Shown here: positions 25,155 to 33,497 of the stretch, piece by piece
Layout of the letters: the number at the start of each line of letters is the position of its first letter
How positions within the stretch are numbered: position 1 is the first letter of the stretch
DNA from: Arenimonas terrae
GTDB taxonomy: Bacteria; Pseudomonadota; Gammaproteobacteria; Xanthomonadales; Xanthomonadaceae
Length of the DNA: 64,000 nucleotides
NCBI RefSeq assembly: GCF_006265115.1
Contig: NZ_SMDR01000001.1
Span: forward strand, 1,674,001-1,738,000
Reading direction: 5' to 3'
Program-made: the position numbers and the translations under genes
The notes under the pieces: generated by a model
Told to the model about the DNA's origin: nothing
Database searches by the model: none
Seen by the model: the letters and a program-made list of their open reading frames with translations, nothing else

Positions 25155-26176
25155 CGCTGGACGCCCCGCGGGTACGCTGGCCCCGCCCGCTCCTTCCCAG
25201 GACGTCGTTCTTCGAGGAGGCGTCCCTGCAGCGCATCTTCCAGATCGCGGACTTCGGCGGCCTGGTGTCCATCAACCGCCCCAGGCCCGAACACATCTCG
25301 GCTTCTACCGGCGCCGACGGCGGAGCGGTGGAACGGCTGCGCGGTCTGCTCGGCGGTCAGCACCGACACGGTTCGACGGCGGAAATAGGCGAACGTTTCG
25401 ATTGGTACGAACGTGGCAAGGCGCCGTTCATCGCGCTGCTCGGCCACGGATCGCCGGGCGGCTTCGAAACGGGCGACGGCCCGCGTCTGTGGAGCTCGGC
25501 ACGGCAGGTGCACTTTGGCAACCGCCACGACTGGGAACCGCACCTCTCGCGCCTTTCCCGTTTCAGGGGCGGCTTTTCCACCGCCGAACGCAACACGTTC
25601 AAGTATTCGGGCGCCCTGTTGCTGCTGTCGTGTTCCGTGGCCCAGGGCATGCTCGGCGCTTCGCTGATGGCACAGCTGTCGCAGGTGAGCAACCGCATCG
25701 TGTTCGCCTATACCGGCCTGGTATCGCTGACCGGAACCCGCATCCATCTGGAGAAGGGCCACCGCTGGGTCCGTCAGGATCCCGGGCAGGCGCCGGCACC
25801 GCCGCCGGCCAGAAAGCGGATGGATGAGCCGCGCCTGGACGCGGTGGCTGCGCAAGTTTTCCCCGACGGAATGTCCCTGGAGGACGTGGCAGAGGTGTCG
25901 GTGGCCCTGGGCCACGAAGGCGCGGCGGCTCGGGACATCCCGCCCGAGGACATCCGATGGTTTCTGCCCGCCCTGTTCCATTCGTCGCCCTTCAGCGACG
26001 AGGGCGAAGCCCTGGCCCGCGCCACGCATCGGGTCGTCGTGCGCTACCGCAGCCAGCCGCCGCTGAAGGTGACGGTGTTCGCGGGCGCACTGGCGACCAC
26101 CGACGCCGGCGCCTGCTTCAAGACGCACGAGGCCTTCATCGACCTGGTCGCCGATCGTCTTCCCGGAATCGCCTGA
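25151..26176 (+). CDS. Probable clan CD (caspase-like/DUF4347-like) cysteine-protease-fold protein
   Basis: A 341-residue protein without signal peptide. Residues about 90-200 have the order and spacing of caspase-fold (clan CD) and DUF4347 domains: a buried strand ending FIALLGHGSPGGF (His 99), then a second strand ALLLLSCSVAQGMLGASLM (Cys 161), then RIVFAYTGLVSLTG. His 99 and Cys 161 would be the catalytic dyad. The N-terminus (1-85) and C-terminal 130 residues resemble nothing I know. I see no second domain of the type that usually makes such proteins effectors. Translation is coupled to the preceding 109-aa gene. An active protease is inferred, not shown. Confidence 0.6.
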   Translation: MTLDAPRVRWPRPLLPRTSFFEEASLQRIFQIADFGGLVSINRPRPEHISASTGADGGAVERLRGLLGGQHRHGSTAEIGERFDWYERGKAPFIALLGHGSPGGFETGDGPRLWSSARQVHFGNRHDWEPHLSRLSRFRGGFSTAERNTFKYSGALLLLSCSVAQGMLGASLMAQLSQVSNRIVFAYTGLVSLTGTRIHLEKGHRWVRQDPGQAPAPPPARKRMDEPRLDAVAAQVFPDGMSLEDVAEVSVALGHEGAAARDIPPEDIRWFLPALFHSSPFSDEGEALARATHRVVVRYRSQPPLKVTVFAGALATTDAGACFKTHEAFIDLVADRLPGIA

Positions 26177-26200
26177 CCGGGCGGCGCGAGGCCGCCCGGT
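26176..26200. terminator. Hairpin between convergent genes
   Basis: A perfect 10-bp stem (accgggcggc at 26176-26185 with gccgcccggt at 26191-26200) with a 5-base loop starts at the stop codon of the caspase-like gene and ends 10 bases before the stop of the convergent CMD gene. No T-run. Confidence 0.55.
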
Positions 26201-26209
26201 GGGCATCGA

Positions 26210-26755
26210 TCACGCCGCCTTGCGCAGCTTCACGCCGGGGAAATCGACCGGCACTTCGAAGGCCACGTTGACGTAGTTGGTGAACAGGTTCAGCGCCACG
26301 TGCGCCAGGATCTCGACGATGGCCTCGTCGCTGAAACCGACCTCGCGCAGCGCGTTGACGTCGGACTCGCTGACGTTGGCGCGGTTCTCGACCACCTTCA
26401 GCGCGAAGGTGAGCGCGGCGGCGGTCTGCGGGTCGGCGCTGCGGCCGGCCTGGGCTTCGGTCATTTCGTCGGCGGTGGCGCCGGCCTTCTTGCCCAGCAT
26501 CGTGTGCGCGGCCAGGCAGTAGTGGCAGGCGTTGCGGTCGGCGACGGCGACGGCGATCTGCTCGCCGAGCTTGGCCGACAGCACGCCGCCGCCCAGGGCG
26601 CCGAAGCTGCCCCACAGCGAGGCCAGCGCGGCCGGCGAATTGGCCACCGCGCGGAACATGTTCGGGGTGGCGCCGAAGGCCCCGTGGATCTGCGCCAGCA
26701 GCGGCTGGCTGGCGGCGGGGGCGGTGGCGGCGGTCGGAAGCGGAAGACGGGACAT
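26210..26755 (-). CDS. Carboxymuconolactone decarboxylase (AhpD-like) family protein
   Basis: A 181-residue all-helical protein. The CxxC motif with flanking acid and His, AVADRNACHYCLAAHTMLGKK (about 72-92), is the AhpD-type peroxidase-reductase site rather than that of a true decarboxylase; it likely acts in thiol-dependent peroxide or aldehyde detoxification. ATG 26755 has AGGAG upstream. It is divergent from an AraC regulator gene whose promoter it shares. Confidence 0.88.
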   Translation of the reverse strand: MSRLPLPTAATAPAASQPLLAQIHGAFGATPNMFRAVANSPAALASLWGSFGALGGGVLSAKLGEQIAVAVADRNACHYCLAAHTMLGKKAGATADEMTEAQAGRSADPQTAAALTFALKVVENRANVSESDVNALREVGFSDEAIVEILAHVALNLFTNYVNVAFEVPVDFPGVKLRKAA

Positions 26756-26824
26756 GGCGGAACTCCTGGAAGTGAGCGCGGATTGCGCCCGATCAGAATC
26801 GGGCCTAGGCTCGGCGCCAGGGTG

Positions 26825-26856
26825 ACGAATCGTCCCCATTTCATAACGGATCGTCC
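26825..26856. promoter_or_regulatory. Direct repeats, probable AraC-type operator
   Basis: Two near-identical 11-mers, ACGAATCGTCC (26825-26835) and ACGGATCGTCC (26846-26856), are spaced exactly 21 bases start to start, two helical turns. They lie between the divergent CMD and AraC genes; the second ends 3 bases before the AraC start codon, as expected for autorepression. AraC proteins bind such direct half-sites. Confidence 0.55.
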
Positions 26857-26859
26857 GAT

Positions 26860-27702
26860 ATGGCCGTCGACCGCCTGCAGGGCCTGCTCCAGCGTTTTTC
26901 CGTCAGCGCGCGCATCTTCCACAGCGGGCCGCTGTGCGGCATCAACGTGTTCGAGGACAACGGCCAGGGCCAGCTGCACCTGGTGCGGCGCGGGCCGGTG
27001 GAAGTGCGGCATGCCGGCGAAGTGCACCACGTCACCGTGCCCAGCCTGCTGTTCTATCCGCGGCCGTTGAGCCACCGCTTCATCTCCGACGAGCGCACCG
27101 GCGCCGACATGGCCTGCGCCAACCTCGACTTCGGCGGCGTGGCCTCGGCGCGCGTGGGCGGCGGCAATCCGATCAGCCGCGCCCTGCCGGCCTTCACCTG
27201 CCTGCCGCTGGCCGAGCTGCGCGGCGCCGAAGCGGTGCTGGAGCTGCTGTTCGACGAAGCCTTCGCCCAGCGCTGCGGGCGGCTCGCCGTGGTGGACCGT
27301 CTGTTCGACGTGGTGCTGATCCTGCTGCTGCGGCACCTGCTCGACAGCGGCCACATCACCGACGGGCCGCTGGCCGGGCTGGGCCATCCGCAGCTGGCCA
27401 AGGCGCTGGTGGCGATGCACGACGAACCCGCCAGACCCTGGACGCTGGATTCGCTGGCCGCGATGGCAGGCATGTCGCGCAGCCGCTTCGCCGAAGTGTT
27501 CGCGCAGGTCGTCGGCCAGCCGCCGGCCGGCTATCTGTCGGGTTATCGCATCGCGCTGGCGCGCGACGCCCTGCAGCGCGGCGACCGACTCGAACGCATC
27601 GCCGAACAGGTGGGTTACGGCAGCGCCGCGGCGCTGTCGCGGGCGTTCACCGCCGACACCGGGCTGTCGCCGCGGGCCTGGCTGCAGCAGCAGTCGGCCT
27701 GA
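26860..27702 (+). CDS. AraC family regulator with N-terminal cupin
   Basis: A 280-residue regulator. Residues about 10-175 are a cupin_6 sensor region (VRRGPVEVRHAGEVHHVTVP); about 185-278 are the two AraC helix-turn-helix motifs (SLAAMAGMSRSRFAEVFAQVVG and RIAEQVGYGSAAALSRAFTAD). Members of this subfamily usually control a neighbouring redox enzyme; here that would be the divergent AhpD-like gene. No good ribosome site precedes ATG 26860, because the operator repeat lies there. Confidence 0.93.
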   Translation: MAVDRLQGLLQRFSVSARIFHSGPLCGINVFEDNGQGQLHLVRRGPVEVRHAGEVHHVTVPSLLFYPRPLSHRFISDERTGADMACANLDFGGVASARVGGGNPISRALPAFTCLPLAELRGAEAVLELLFDEAFAQRCGRLAVVDRLFDVVLILLLRHLLDSGHITDGPLAGLGHPQLAKALVAMHDEPARPWTLDSLAAMAGMSRSRFAEVFAQVVGQPPAGYLSGYRIALARDALQRGDRLERIAEQVGYGSAAALSRAFTADTGLSPRAWLQQQSA

Positions 27703-27711
27703 GACGGGGGA

Positions 27712-28212
27712 TCAGCCGGGCACCGGCGCCGCCTGCAGCGACACCTGCTTCTTTCCGCCGTCGAGCCACTGGCGCCCGACTTCGGCAAAACCCCAGCGCG
27801 CGTGGAATCGCGCCGAGGCCTCGTTCGGCGGCACCAGGTTGAACTCGCAGGTCACCACCGCCGCGCCCTGCGCGCGGGCGTGTTCAAACACGTCGCGATA
27901 CAGCTGCGAACCCAGCCCGCGGCCGTTGAACGCGGCGTCCACCACCACGCGGTCGACGTAGAGGAAACGCGGATAACGCGCCGCGAACCAGTCGAAGTTC
28001 GGATTCGGATAGTCGGCGCCGTCGCGGAAGGCCAGCAGGAACGCCGCGACCTCGCCGTCCACGCAGGCGACGCGGTGGTAACCGGCGCGCTCGTGCAGCC
28101 ACTGCAGGCGCGCGGCGTCCATGGCGCTGGTGTGCTGCACCTCGGCATCGTTGAGCGCGAGAATGCGCGGGAAGTCGGTTTCGGTGGCGTCGCGCAACAG
28201 GACGTCGGACAT
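27712..28212 (-). CDS. GNAT family N-acetyltransferase
   Basis: A 166-residue acetyl-CoA-dependent transferase. The acetyl-CoA loop is in DRVVVDAAFNGRGLGSQLYRDVFEHA (about 90-115) and the C-terminal strand in CEFNLVPPNEASARFHARWGFAEVG. The substrate is unknown. ATG 28212 is the start of the conserved sequence; the frame continues upstream antisense without a signal. Convergent with the araC gene, 9 bases apart. Confidence 0.88.
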   Translation of the reverse strand: MSDVLLRDATETDFPRILALNDAEVQHTSAMDAARLQWLHERAGYHRVACVDGEVAAFLLAFRDGADYPNPNFDWFAARYPRFLYVDRVVVDAAFNGRGLGSQLYRDVFEHARAQGAAVVTCEFNLVPPNEASARFHARWGFAEVGRQWLDGGKKQVSLQAAPVPG

Positions 28213-28304
28213 GGGCGGCTCGGCGGCGGGGTCGGTGGAGCTTAGCTGCGGCGCCCCGCGCCGCGGCAGCGCAGGCGCGGGACGCTGTGGTGCCTGCATG
28301 CGCC

Positions 28305-29186
28305 CTAGTTTGCGCCGGGGCAGCGCGGAGGCCAGCCCGGTTCGGCGCCGGGGCGAAGCTCGACGAGCATCAGCTCGCCGGAGCGACCGGGTTCGGCCTG
28401 TGCGAACAGCAGGCGGTCGGCGTGCGGCGACAGCAGCGGGCCGACCTGGAAGACGTCGGCGCGCGCGGGCACGCGGCCGGTTTCGCGCCAGGCGCCCGCG
28501 CCCCGTTCGAAACGGTAGAGGTGCGAACGGTCGCCGCGGTCGGCAACCACCACCAGGTGGCGGCCGTCGGCGGAAATGTCCGCCTCGTATTCGCTGTGCG
28601 CGCTGTTGACCGGCGGGCCGAGGTTGCGCACCGTCCACTCGCCGTCGGCGCCGGCACGCGCTTCGTAGATGTCGGTGCCGCCATGGCCGCCCGCGCGGTC
28701 GGAGCCGAACACGAGGCGGCCGTCGGCCGTGGCGCGCGGCAGCAGCTCCGAGGCCGGCGAATTCACCGGTTCGGGCAGGCGCTCGGGGGCGCCCCACCCG
28801 CCGTCGTCCCGGCGCTCGACGCGCCAGATGTCGAAGTCCTCGTCGCCGGCCGCGGTGTTCTGCCGGGTCGAGATGAACCACAGCGTGCGGCCATCGGGCG
28901 CGACCTGTGGATCGCCGTCGAACACCGGCAGCGGCCGGGCGAAGGGCGGCGGCACCGGCGCCGACCAGCCGTCGGGACCGCAGTGCGAAACGTACAGGCT
29001 GTAGCGCGCGAAGCCGGGGTCGCTGCGCATGAAGTAGAGCTCGCGGCCGTCGGCGGAGAAGGTCGGCGTGGCCTCGTAGTCGGCCGTGGACAGCGCCGGC
29101 GGCGTCCACACCTGCGGCTCGGCCAAGGTCTCGGCTCCGGCCGCGAGCAGGGCGCCACCGATGCCGAGGGCCATGACCGCGATCAT
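28305..29186 (-). CDS. Exported PD40/TolB-like beta-propeller protein
   Basis: A 293-residue protein with a short hydrophobic N-terminus (MIAVMALGIGGALLAAGA), likely a signal peptide. The body is PD40 (TolB-type) propeller blades with recurring blocks: ATPTFSADGRELYFMRS, GDPQVAPDGRTLWFIST, LLPRATADGRLVFGSD and ADISADGRHLVVVAD. These fold as a beta-propeller that usually binds partners rather than catalysing. It overlaps the exported RidA gene by ATGA, so the two periplasmic proteins are probably made together. Confidence 0.78.
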   Translation of the reverse strand: MIAVMALGIGGALLAAGAETLAEPQVWTPPALSTADYEATPTFSADGRELYFMRSDPGFARYSLYVSHCGPDGWSAPVPPPFARPLPVFDGDPQVAPDGRTLWFISTRQNTAAGDEDFDIWRVERRDDGGWGAPERLPEPVNSPASELLPRATADGRLVFGSDRAGGHGGTDIYEARAGADGEWTVRNLGPPVNSAHSEYEADISADGRHLVVVADRGDRSHLYRFERGAGAWRETGRVPARADVFQVGPLLSPHADRLLFAQAEPGRSGELMLVELRPGAEPGWPPRCPGAN

Positions 29187-29683
29187 GGCGCCGCTCCCGG
29201 CTCCGGCCGCGTCACCGCCGCCACCACCTCGATCTCGAGCAGCCAGGCGGGATCGTAGATGCCGGCGATCACCACGGTCAGCGCCGGGCGGCGTTCGCCC
29301 AGCACTTCGCGGCGGATGGCGGAGTTGCGCGCCGCGTGCTCGCGGCTGCCCAGATAGGTAGTCACCTTGATGACGTCGTCCAGGCCCAGGCCCGCCGCCG
29401 CCAGCTGGTGCTGCACGTTCGCCCAGACCAGGCGGCACTGCGCGTCGAAATCGGCCGGCACCGCACCGGCGCGGTCGACGGGAATCTGGCCGCTGACATA
29501 GACCAGCGACTGCACGCCGTCCACGCGCACGGCCTGGGAATAGCCGCCCTGCGCGGAGGGCGCCTGTGCGGACTCGATCGATCGGAAGCTCGTGGCCATG
29601 GCGGATCCAGGCAGGGCGATCGCCAGCAGCAGCGCGCACAGCGGCTTGGCGACATGGGTTCGGGATGGCAGATTGGCGGTCAT
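29183..29683 (-). CDS. RidA family protein with signal peptide
   Basis: A 166-residue protein. Residues about 31-160 are a RidA/YjgF domain: SAQGGYSQAVRVDG, LVYVSGQIPVD, LGLDDVIKVTTYL and the C-terminal block VIAGIYDPAWLLEIEVVA. Typical RidA hydrolyses reactive enamines/imines and has an Arg near position 105; here the C-terminal RPALTVV Arg is present. The first 30 residues (PLCALLLAIALPGSAMA) are a convincing signal peptide with an AMA cleavage site. A cytosolic form from the internal ATG after it cannot be excluded. Divergent from an Lrp-type regulator. Confidence 0.83.
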   Translation of the reverse strand: MTANLPSRTHVAKPLCALLLAIALPGSAMATSFRSIESAQAPSAQGGYSQAVRVDGVQSLVYVSGQIPVDRAGAVPADFDAQCRLVWANVQHQLAAAGLGLDDVIKVTTYLGSREHAARNSAIRREVLGERRPALTVVIAGIYDPAWLLEIEVVAAVTRPEPGAAP

Positions 29684-29785
29684 GCCGGTGCGCGCGTCGG
29701 GTTTGCCCGATTATTCCGAAGCCGCGGAACCGGCCGCAACGCGCAATGCGTCGGTGCCGCCGACGTTTTGCCGGCCCGGAGCCCC

Positions 29786-30205
29786 ATGGACGCCATCAAC
29801 CGCCGCATCCTCGAACTGCTCGACCGCGACGCCCGCGTTCCGCTCAAGACCATCGCCGCGGACGTGGGCCTGGCGCGCAGTTCGGTCAGCGAACGCATCG
29901 CGCGCATGGAGGCCAGCGGCGTGATCCGCGGCTACCGCGTCGAGCTCGCGCCCGAGGCGATGCCCGCCGCGGTCGAGGCCTATCTGCTGATGAAGCTGGC
30001 GCGCACGCCGGACCCCGGCATGGTCCAGGCCGTGTGTGAACAGGCGGCCGTGGTGAGCTGCTGCTCGGTCGGCGGCGAGACCGACCTGATCGTGCACGTG
30101 CGCGTCGCCGACACCGCGGCATTGAATGCGCTGCGCGACCGGTTCGCGGCCGACCCGCGGGTGCGCGCGCTGACCACCCACCTCATCCTCAAGCACGACC
30201 GCTGA
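29786..30205 (+). CDS. Lrp/AsnC family regulator
   Basis: A 139-residue regulator starting MDAINRRILELLDRDARVPLKTIA with the winged helix VGLARSSVSERIARMEASGVI (about 28-48) and a C-terminal RAM (ligand-binding) domain (about 65-138). Lrp-type proteins respond to amino acids. It is divergent from the RidA-PD40 pair; enamine-hydrolysing RidA fits with amino-acid metabolism, so it may control them. Confidence 0.92.
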   Translation: MDAINRRILELLDRDARVPLKTIAADVGLARSSVSERIARMEASGVIRGYRVELAPEAMPAAVEAYLLMKLARTPDPGMVQAVCEQAAVVSCCSVGGETDLIVHVRVADTAALNALRDRFAADPRVRALTTHLILKHDR

Positions 30206-30231
30206 CCGCCGCTCCCGCCCAGGAATCCGCC

Positions 30232-30843
30232 ATGACCGACGACACCGCACCGCGCCCCACCCCGCCGCCCGCCGAAGACAAACCCTTCCTCGGCGGCCGC
30301 GGCTTCGACCTGCTGATGGGCCTGGGCGTGCTGCTGATCTCGGCGATCTCGCTGTGGGTCGCGGTCAGCGCCAACCGCACCCAGGAGAAGATGCTGGCGG
30401 CCAGCGTCTGGCCCAGCCTGCAGTTCGGCACCAGCAACACCTCCACCGACGGCGAACCGCAGATCGCGCTGGACCTGCTCAACCGCGGCATCGGCCCGGC
30501 GCGCGTCCGCTGGGCCGAGCTCAGCCACGACGGCCGCCCCGTGCACAACCTGCGCGAGCTGCTGGCCGCCTGCTGCGGCTACAAGGGCGAGAGCCCGGGC
30601 TTCACCAGCGGCCTGCGCCAGCGCGTGCTGGGCGCGGACGAATGGATCCAGCTGGTGCGCATCCCGCGCGCGGCCATCGACGACAGCCTGTGGGAATCGC
30701 TCGACGGTGCGCGTCACAAGATGCGGTTGCGCGCCTGCTACTGCTCGGTGCTCGACGACTGCTGGCTGCTCGACAGCCGCAAGGACGAGGCCGAAGCCGT
30801 GGCCCGCTGCCCCGCGGCGCCCGAGGTGCTGTGGGGCAGCTGA
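30232..30843 (+). CDS. Single-pass membrane protein of unknown function
   Basis: A 203-residue protein: a Pro-rich cytosolic N-terminus, one membrane helix (about 27-48, LLMGLGVLLISAISLWVAV), then an extracytoplasmic domain with six cysteines (AACCGY, RACYCSVLDDC, ARCP) that could form disulfides. I recognise no family. It starts 26 bases after the Lrp gene and may be its operon partner. Confidence 0.7.
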   Translation: MTDDTAPRPTPPPAEDKPFLGGRGFDLLMGLGVLLISAISLWVAVSANRTQEKMLAASVWPSLQFGTSNTSTDGEPQIALDLLNRGIGPARVRWAELSHDGRPVHNLRELLAACCGYKGESPGFTSGLRQRVLGADEWIQLVRIPRAAIDDSLWESLDGARHKMRLRACYCSVLDDCWLLDSRKDEAEAVARCPAAPEVLWGS

Positions 30844-30865
30844 GGCCGGACAGTGGGCCGGTCGA

Positions 30866-31693
30866 CTAGCGCGACGGATCCGCGGCGGCCGTCGGCGCTG
30901 TGTCGCGCGCTTCGTCGAAAGGCCGCGCCAGTCCGGGCACCAGCATCGGCACCTGCTTGCGGTAGCTGACGTAACGCTCGCCGAGCTCGCGCACCAGGTC
31001 GCGCTCTTCGAGCTGGATGGCGATCAGGATGTACACCGTCAGCGCGCCGGCGAACAGCGCGTGGCCGATGCTCATCGTCGGCCCGCCCCACAGCGCCAGC
31101 AGGAAGCCCAGGTACAGCGGGTGGCGCACCAGGCGGTAGATGAGGGGCGTCACGAATTTGTGCGGCGTCGGCAAGCGGCCGGTGAACTGCTGCCAGACCT
31201 GGCGCAGGCCGAACAGGTCGAAGTGGTCGATCAGGAAGGTCGACAGCAGCACCAGCCCGAATCCACCGGCGAACACGATCCAGCCGAAGGCCTGCGCCGC
31301 CGTCGACGATGCCGACCACAGCAGCTCCGGCAGCGGCCGCCACTGCCAGAACAGCAGCATCAGCACCATGCTCGCCAGCAGCACGTACACGCTGCGTTCG
31401 GCCGACGCCGGCAGATGCCGCTTCAGCCAGGTCTTGAAACCCAGCCGCGCCATCACGCTGTGCTGCAGGCCGAACACCGCGACCAGCCCGAGGTTGATCA
31501 GCACCGCCGGCAGCAGGGCCGTGGGCGCGCCGCCGATGTCCACCGAATGCGGCACCAGCGCCGGCAGCACGGGGATCAGATCCGCCAGGCCGGTGGCCTG
31601 CAGGTTGCCGGTGAAGGCGACCAGGTAAAGGAAGGTGGCGAAGAACACGCCGTAGGTGAGCAGGCCGAACAGCAGGATGGCGGTACGTTTCAT
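30866..31693 (-). CDS. mddA: Methanethiol S-methyltransferase
   Basis: A 275-residue membrane methyltransferase with six or seven helices. Blocks matching MddA are MKRTAILLFGLLTYGVFFATFLYL, GLQHSVMARLGFK, the helix with LFWQWRPLPE and the SAM-binding end LVRHPLYLGFLLALWG and QLEERDLVRELGERYVSYR. MddA converts methanethiol to dimethyl sulfide using S-adenosylmethionine. It is related to isoprenylcysteine methyltransferases, which remain an alternative. Monocistronic. Confidence 0.85.
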   Translation of the reverse strand: MKRTAILLFGLLTYGVFFATFLYLVAFTGNLQATGLADLIPVLPALVPHSVDIGGAPTALLPAVLINLGLVAVFGLQHSVMARLGFKTWLKRHLPASAERSVYVLLASMVLMLLFWQWRPLPELLWSASSTAAQAFGWIVFAGGFGLVLLSTFLIDHFDLFGLRQVWQQFTGRLPTPHKFVTPLIYRLVRHPLYLGFLLALWGGPTMSIGHALFAGALTVYILIAIQLEERDLVRELGERYVSYRKQVPMLVPGLARPFDEARDTAPTAAADPSR

Positions 31694-31812
31694 GGCGCGG
31701 GCTCGGGGGGAAGGACACGAGCCACGCTACGCCGCCGCCGCACCCGGACCATGGGCCAAGCGCCCCGCCATGCGGCCAGATCGCGCCAATCCCGGGACGT
31801 TTGTCCCGGTTG

Positions 31813-32868
31813 TTAAGCCCCGGCCTCGGCGCGGCCGCGCACGATCGCCTGGGCACGCGTGCTCACGCCCAGCTTCCGGTAGACGTGGCTGAGGTGGTTG
31901 CGCACGGTCTTTTCGCTGATGAACAGGCGCCGGCCGATGTCGGCATTGCCCAGGCCCTGGCCGAGCAGCTTCAGGATCTCGCGCTCCCGCGGGCTGAGCT
32001 CGAGTTCGCCGGGTGCGGGTTTTTCGCCGGGCACGACGCCGACGAAGTCGAGCACCGCCTGCTGGAACACCGCCCAGGCCGGCTCGTGTTCCAGCAGCAC
32101 GTGGTTGCGCGATTCCAGTTCGACGAATTCGGCGCCGGGGATCCGCGCCGCCAGCGTGCGGCCTTCGGCGAAGGGCACTACTTCGTCGTGGCGCGCGTGC
32201 AGCACCAGGGTCGGCACGCGCACCTGCGGCAGCAGCGCGGTGATGTCGGCGTGCGCGCGCACCGACAGCAGGCGCACGGCCATCTCGGGTTGCACGGTGT
32301 TGCGGCACAGGTCGTTGTACCAGTCCACCTGCTCGTGCGTGCCGCCGGGCAGGAAACGCTGGGTGAAGGCTTGGCGGAACACCGGGTTGTCGCTGCCCCA
32401 GCCCAGCCGAACCATTTCCGACACCGCGCGGTAGTGGTCCGCCGCATGGCCGTCGCGCTTCGCCCAGCCGCGTGCGTAACCGCCGTAAAGGATCAGGTGC
32501 GACACGCGCTCGGGATGTTCGATCGCATAGCGGATGGCCGCCACCGAGCCCTGCGAGATGCCCAGCAGCACCAGCGGCGGCCGCACCTTCGCGGCGTCGA
32601 TCACGCATTCCAGGTCGCCCAGCCAGTGCGCTTCGGAGACATCGGCCACCTCGCGGTCGGACAGCCCGCAGCCGCGCTCGTCGAAACGCAGCAGGTCGAA
32701 GTGCCGCGACAGGAACAGCAGCCAGTGCCGCCACACCGGGCTGGTGACGTCGTCGCGCAGGTGCGTCAGCCAGTTCGCCGCCTTGACCATCGTCGGCCCG
32801 CGCCCGGTGCGCGTCCACGCCAGGTGCACGCCGTCGGGGGTCTGGACGAGGTGGATGGGTTGGCGCAT
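31813..32868 (-). CDS. Alpha/beta hydrolase fused to a LuxR-type DNA-binding domain
   Basis: A 351-residue fusion. Residues about 20-270 are an alpha/beta hydrolase: FDERGCGLSD, nucleophile elbow GISQGSVAAI (Ser about 106), acid in HARHDEVVPF (about 225) and His in ESRNHVLLEHE. Residues about 290-350 are a LuxR helix-turn-helix: LSPREREILKLLGQGLGNADIGRRL and SEKTVRNHLSHVYRKLG. Such fusions probably sense a hydrolysable ligand and switch transcription; the ligand and targets are unknown. ATG 32868; its stop is 120 bases from mddA. It follows the VOC gene on the same strand by 11 bases. Confidence 0.9.
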   Translation of the reverse strand: MRQPIHLVQTPDGVHLAWTRTGRGPTMVKAANWLTHLRDDVTSPVWRHWLLFLSRHFDLLRFDERGCGLSDREVADVSEAHWLGDLECVIDAAKVRPPLVLLGISQGSVAAIRYAIEHPERVSHLILYGGYARGWAKRDGHAADHYRAVSEMVRLGWGSDNPVFRQAFTQRFLPGGTHEQVDWYNDLCRNTVQPEMAVRLLSVRAHADITALLPQVRVPTLVLHARHDEVVPFAEGRTLAARIPGAEFVELESRNHVLLEHEPAWAVFQQAVLDFVGVVPGEKPAPGELELSPREREILKLLGQGLGNADIGRRLFISEKTVRNHLSHVYRKLGVSTRAQAIVRGRAEAGA

Positions 32869-32879
32869 CGCGCGGCCGC

Positions 32880-33251
32880 TCAGCGGTGCTGGTCCACCAG
32901 CACCGGATTGCCGTCCGGGTCCACGACGATCAGGTGGCCGCGGCCGTTGGTGGATTCGTCGAATTCCTTGACGGGCGTGATGCCCTTGGCCTTGAGCTGG
33001 CGCTGGATCTCGCGCACGTCGGTGTACGGGTCGACGTTCTGGCCGTTGTTGTCCCAGCCCGGGTTGAAGCACAGCATGTTCTTTTCGAACATGCCCTGGA
33101 ACAGCCCGACCACCGCGTCGCCGTTCTTCAGGATCATCCAGCCGTGCTGGGACTGGTCGTGGAAGGCGGTGAAGCCCAGCGCCTCGTAGAACGCGCGCGA
33201 GGCGTGGATATCCTTCACGGCGAGGCTGACGGAGAAGTTGCCGAGGTCCAT
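32880..33251 (-). CDS. VOC (glyoxalase-fold) family protein
   Basis: A 123-residue glyoxalase/bleomycin-resistance fold protein. It starts MDLGNFSVSLAVKDIHASRAFYEALGF, with a central GDAVVGLFQGMFEKNMLCF and ends with the metal-fold block HLIVVDPDGNPVLVDQHR. Metal ligands cannot be assigned with certainty. It is the first gene of a two-gene unit with the hydrolase-LuxR fusion. Confidence 0.88.
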   Translation of the reverse strand: MDLGNFSVSLAVKDIHASRAFYEALGFTAFHDQSQHGWMILKNGDAVVGLFQGMFEKNMLCFNPGWDNNGQNVDPYTDVREIQRQLKAKGITPVKEFDESTNGRGHLIVVDPDGNPVLVDQHR

Positions 33252-33497
33252 GGGGCGGCTCCGATGTGCGGGCAGACATGCTAGCGCAGGTGGGAAATGA
33301 CCGGGGTCTTCCGCTGGGCTGCCTACCTCCCGCACGGGTCTGACCCGGCCTCCGGGTCCATCGCCGCGAAATGCGCGCCCACCCGGCGCCGGTACGCCTG
33401 GCTGCCGACGGCACCCCGCCCCCGCCGTGACATCCGGCACTGCCTCCAGGCCCGGGGTTTGTTAGGGTTCGGGCACTCAGCCCGGGGAGAAAACCGC

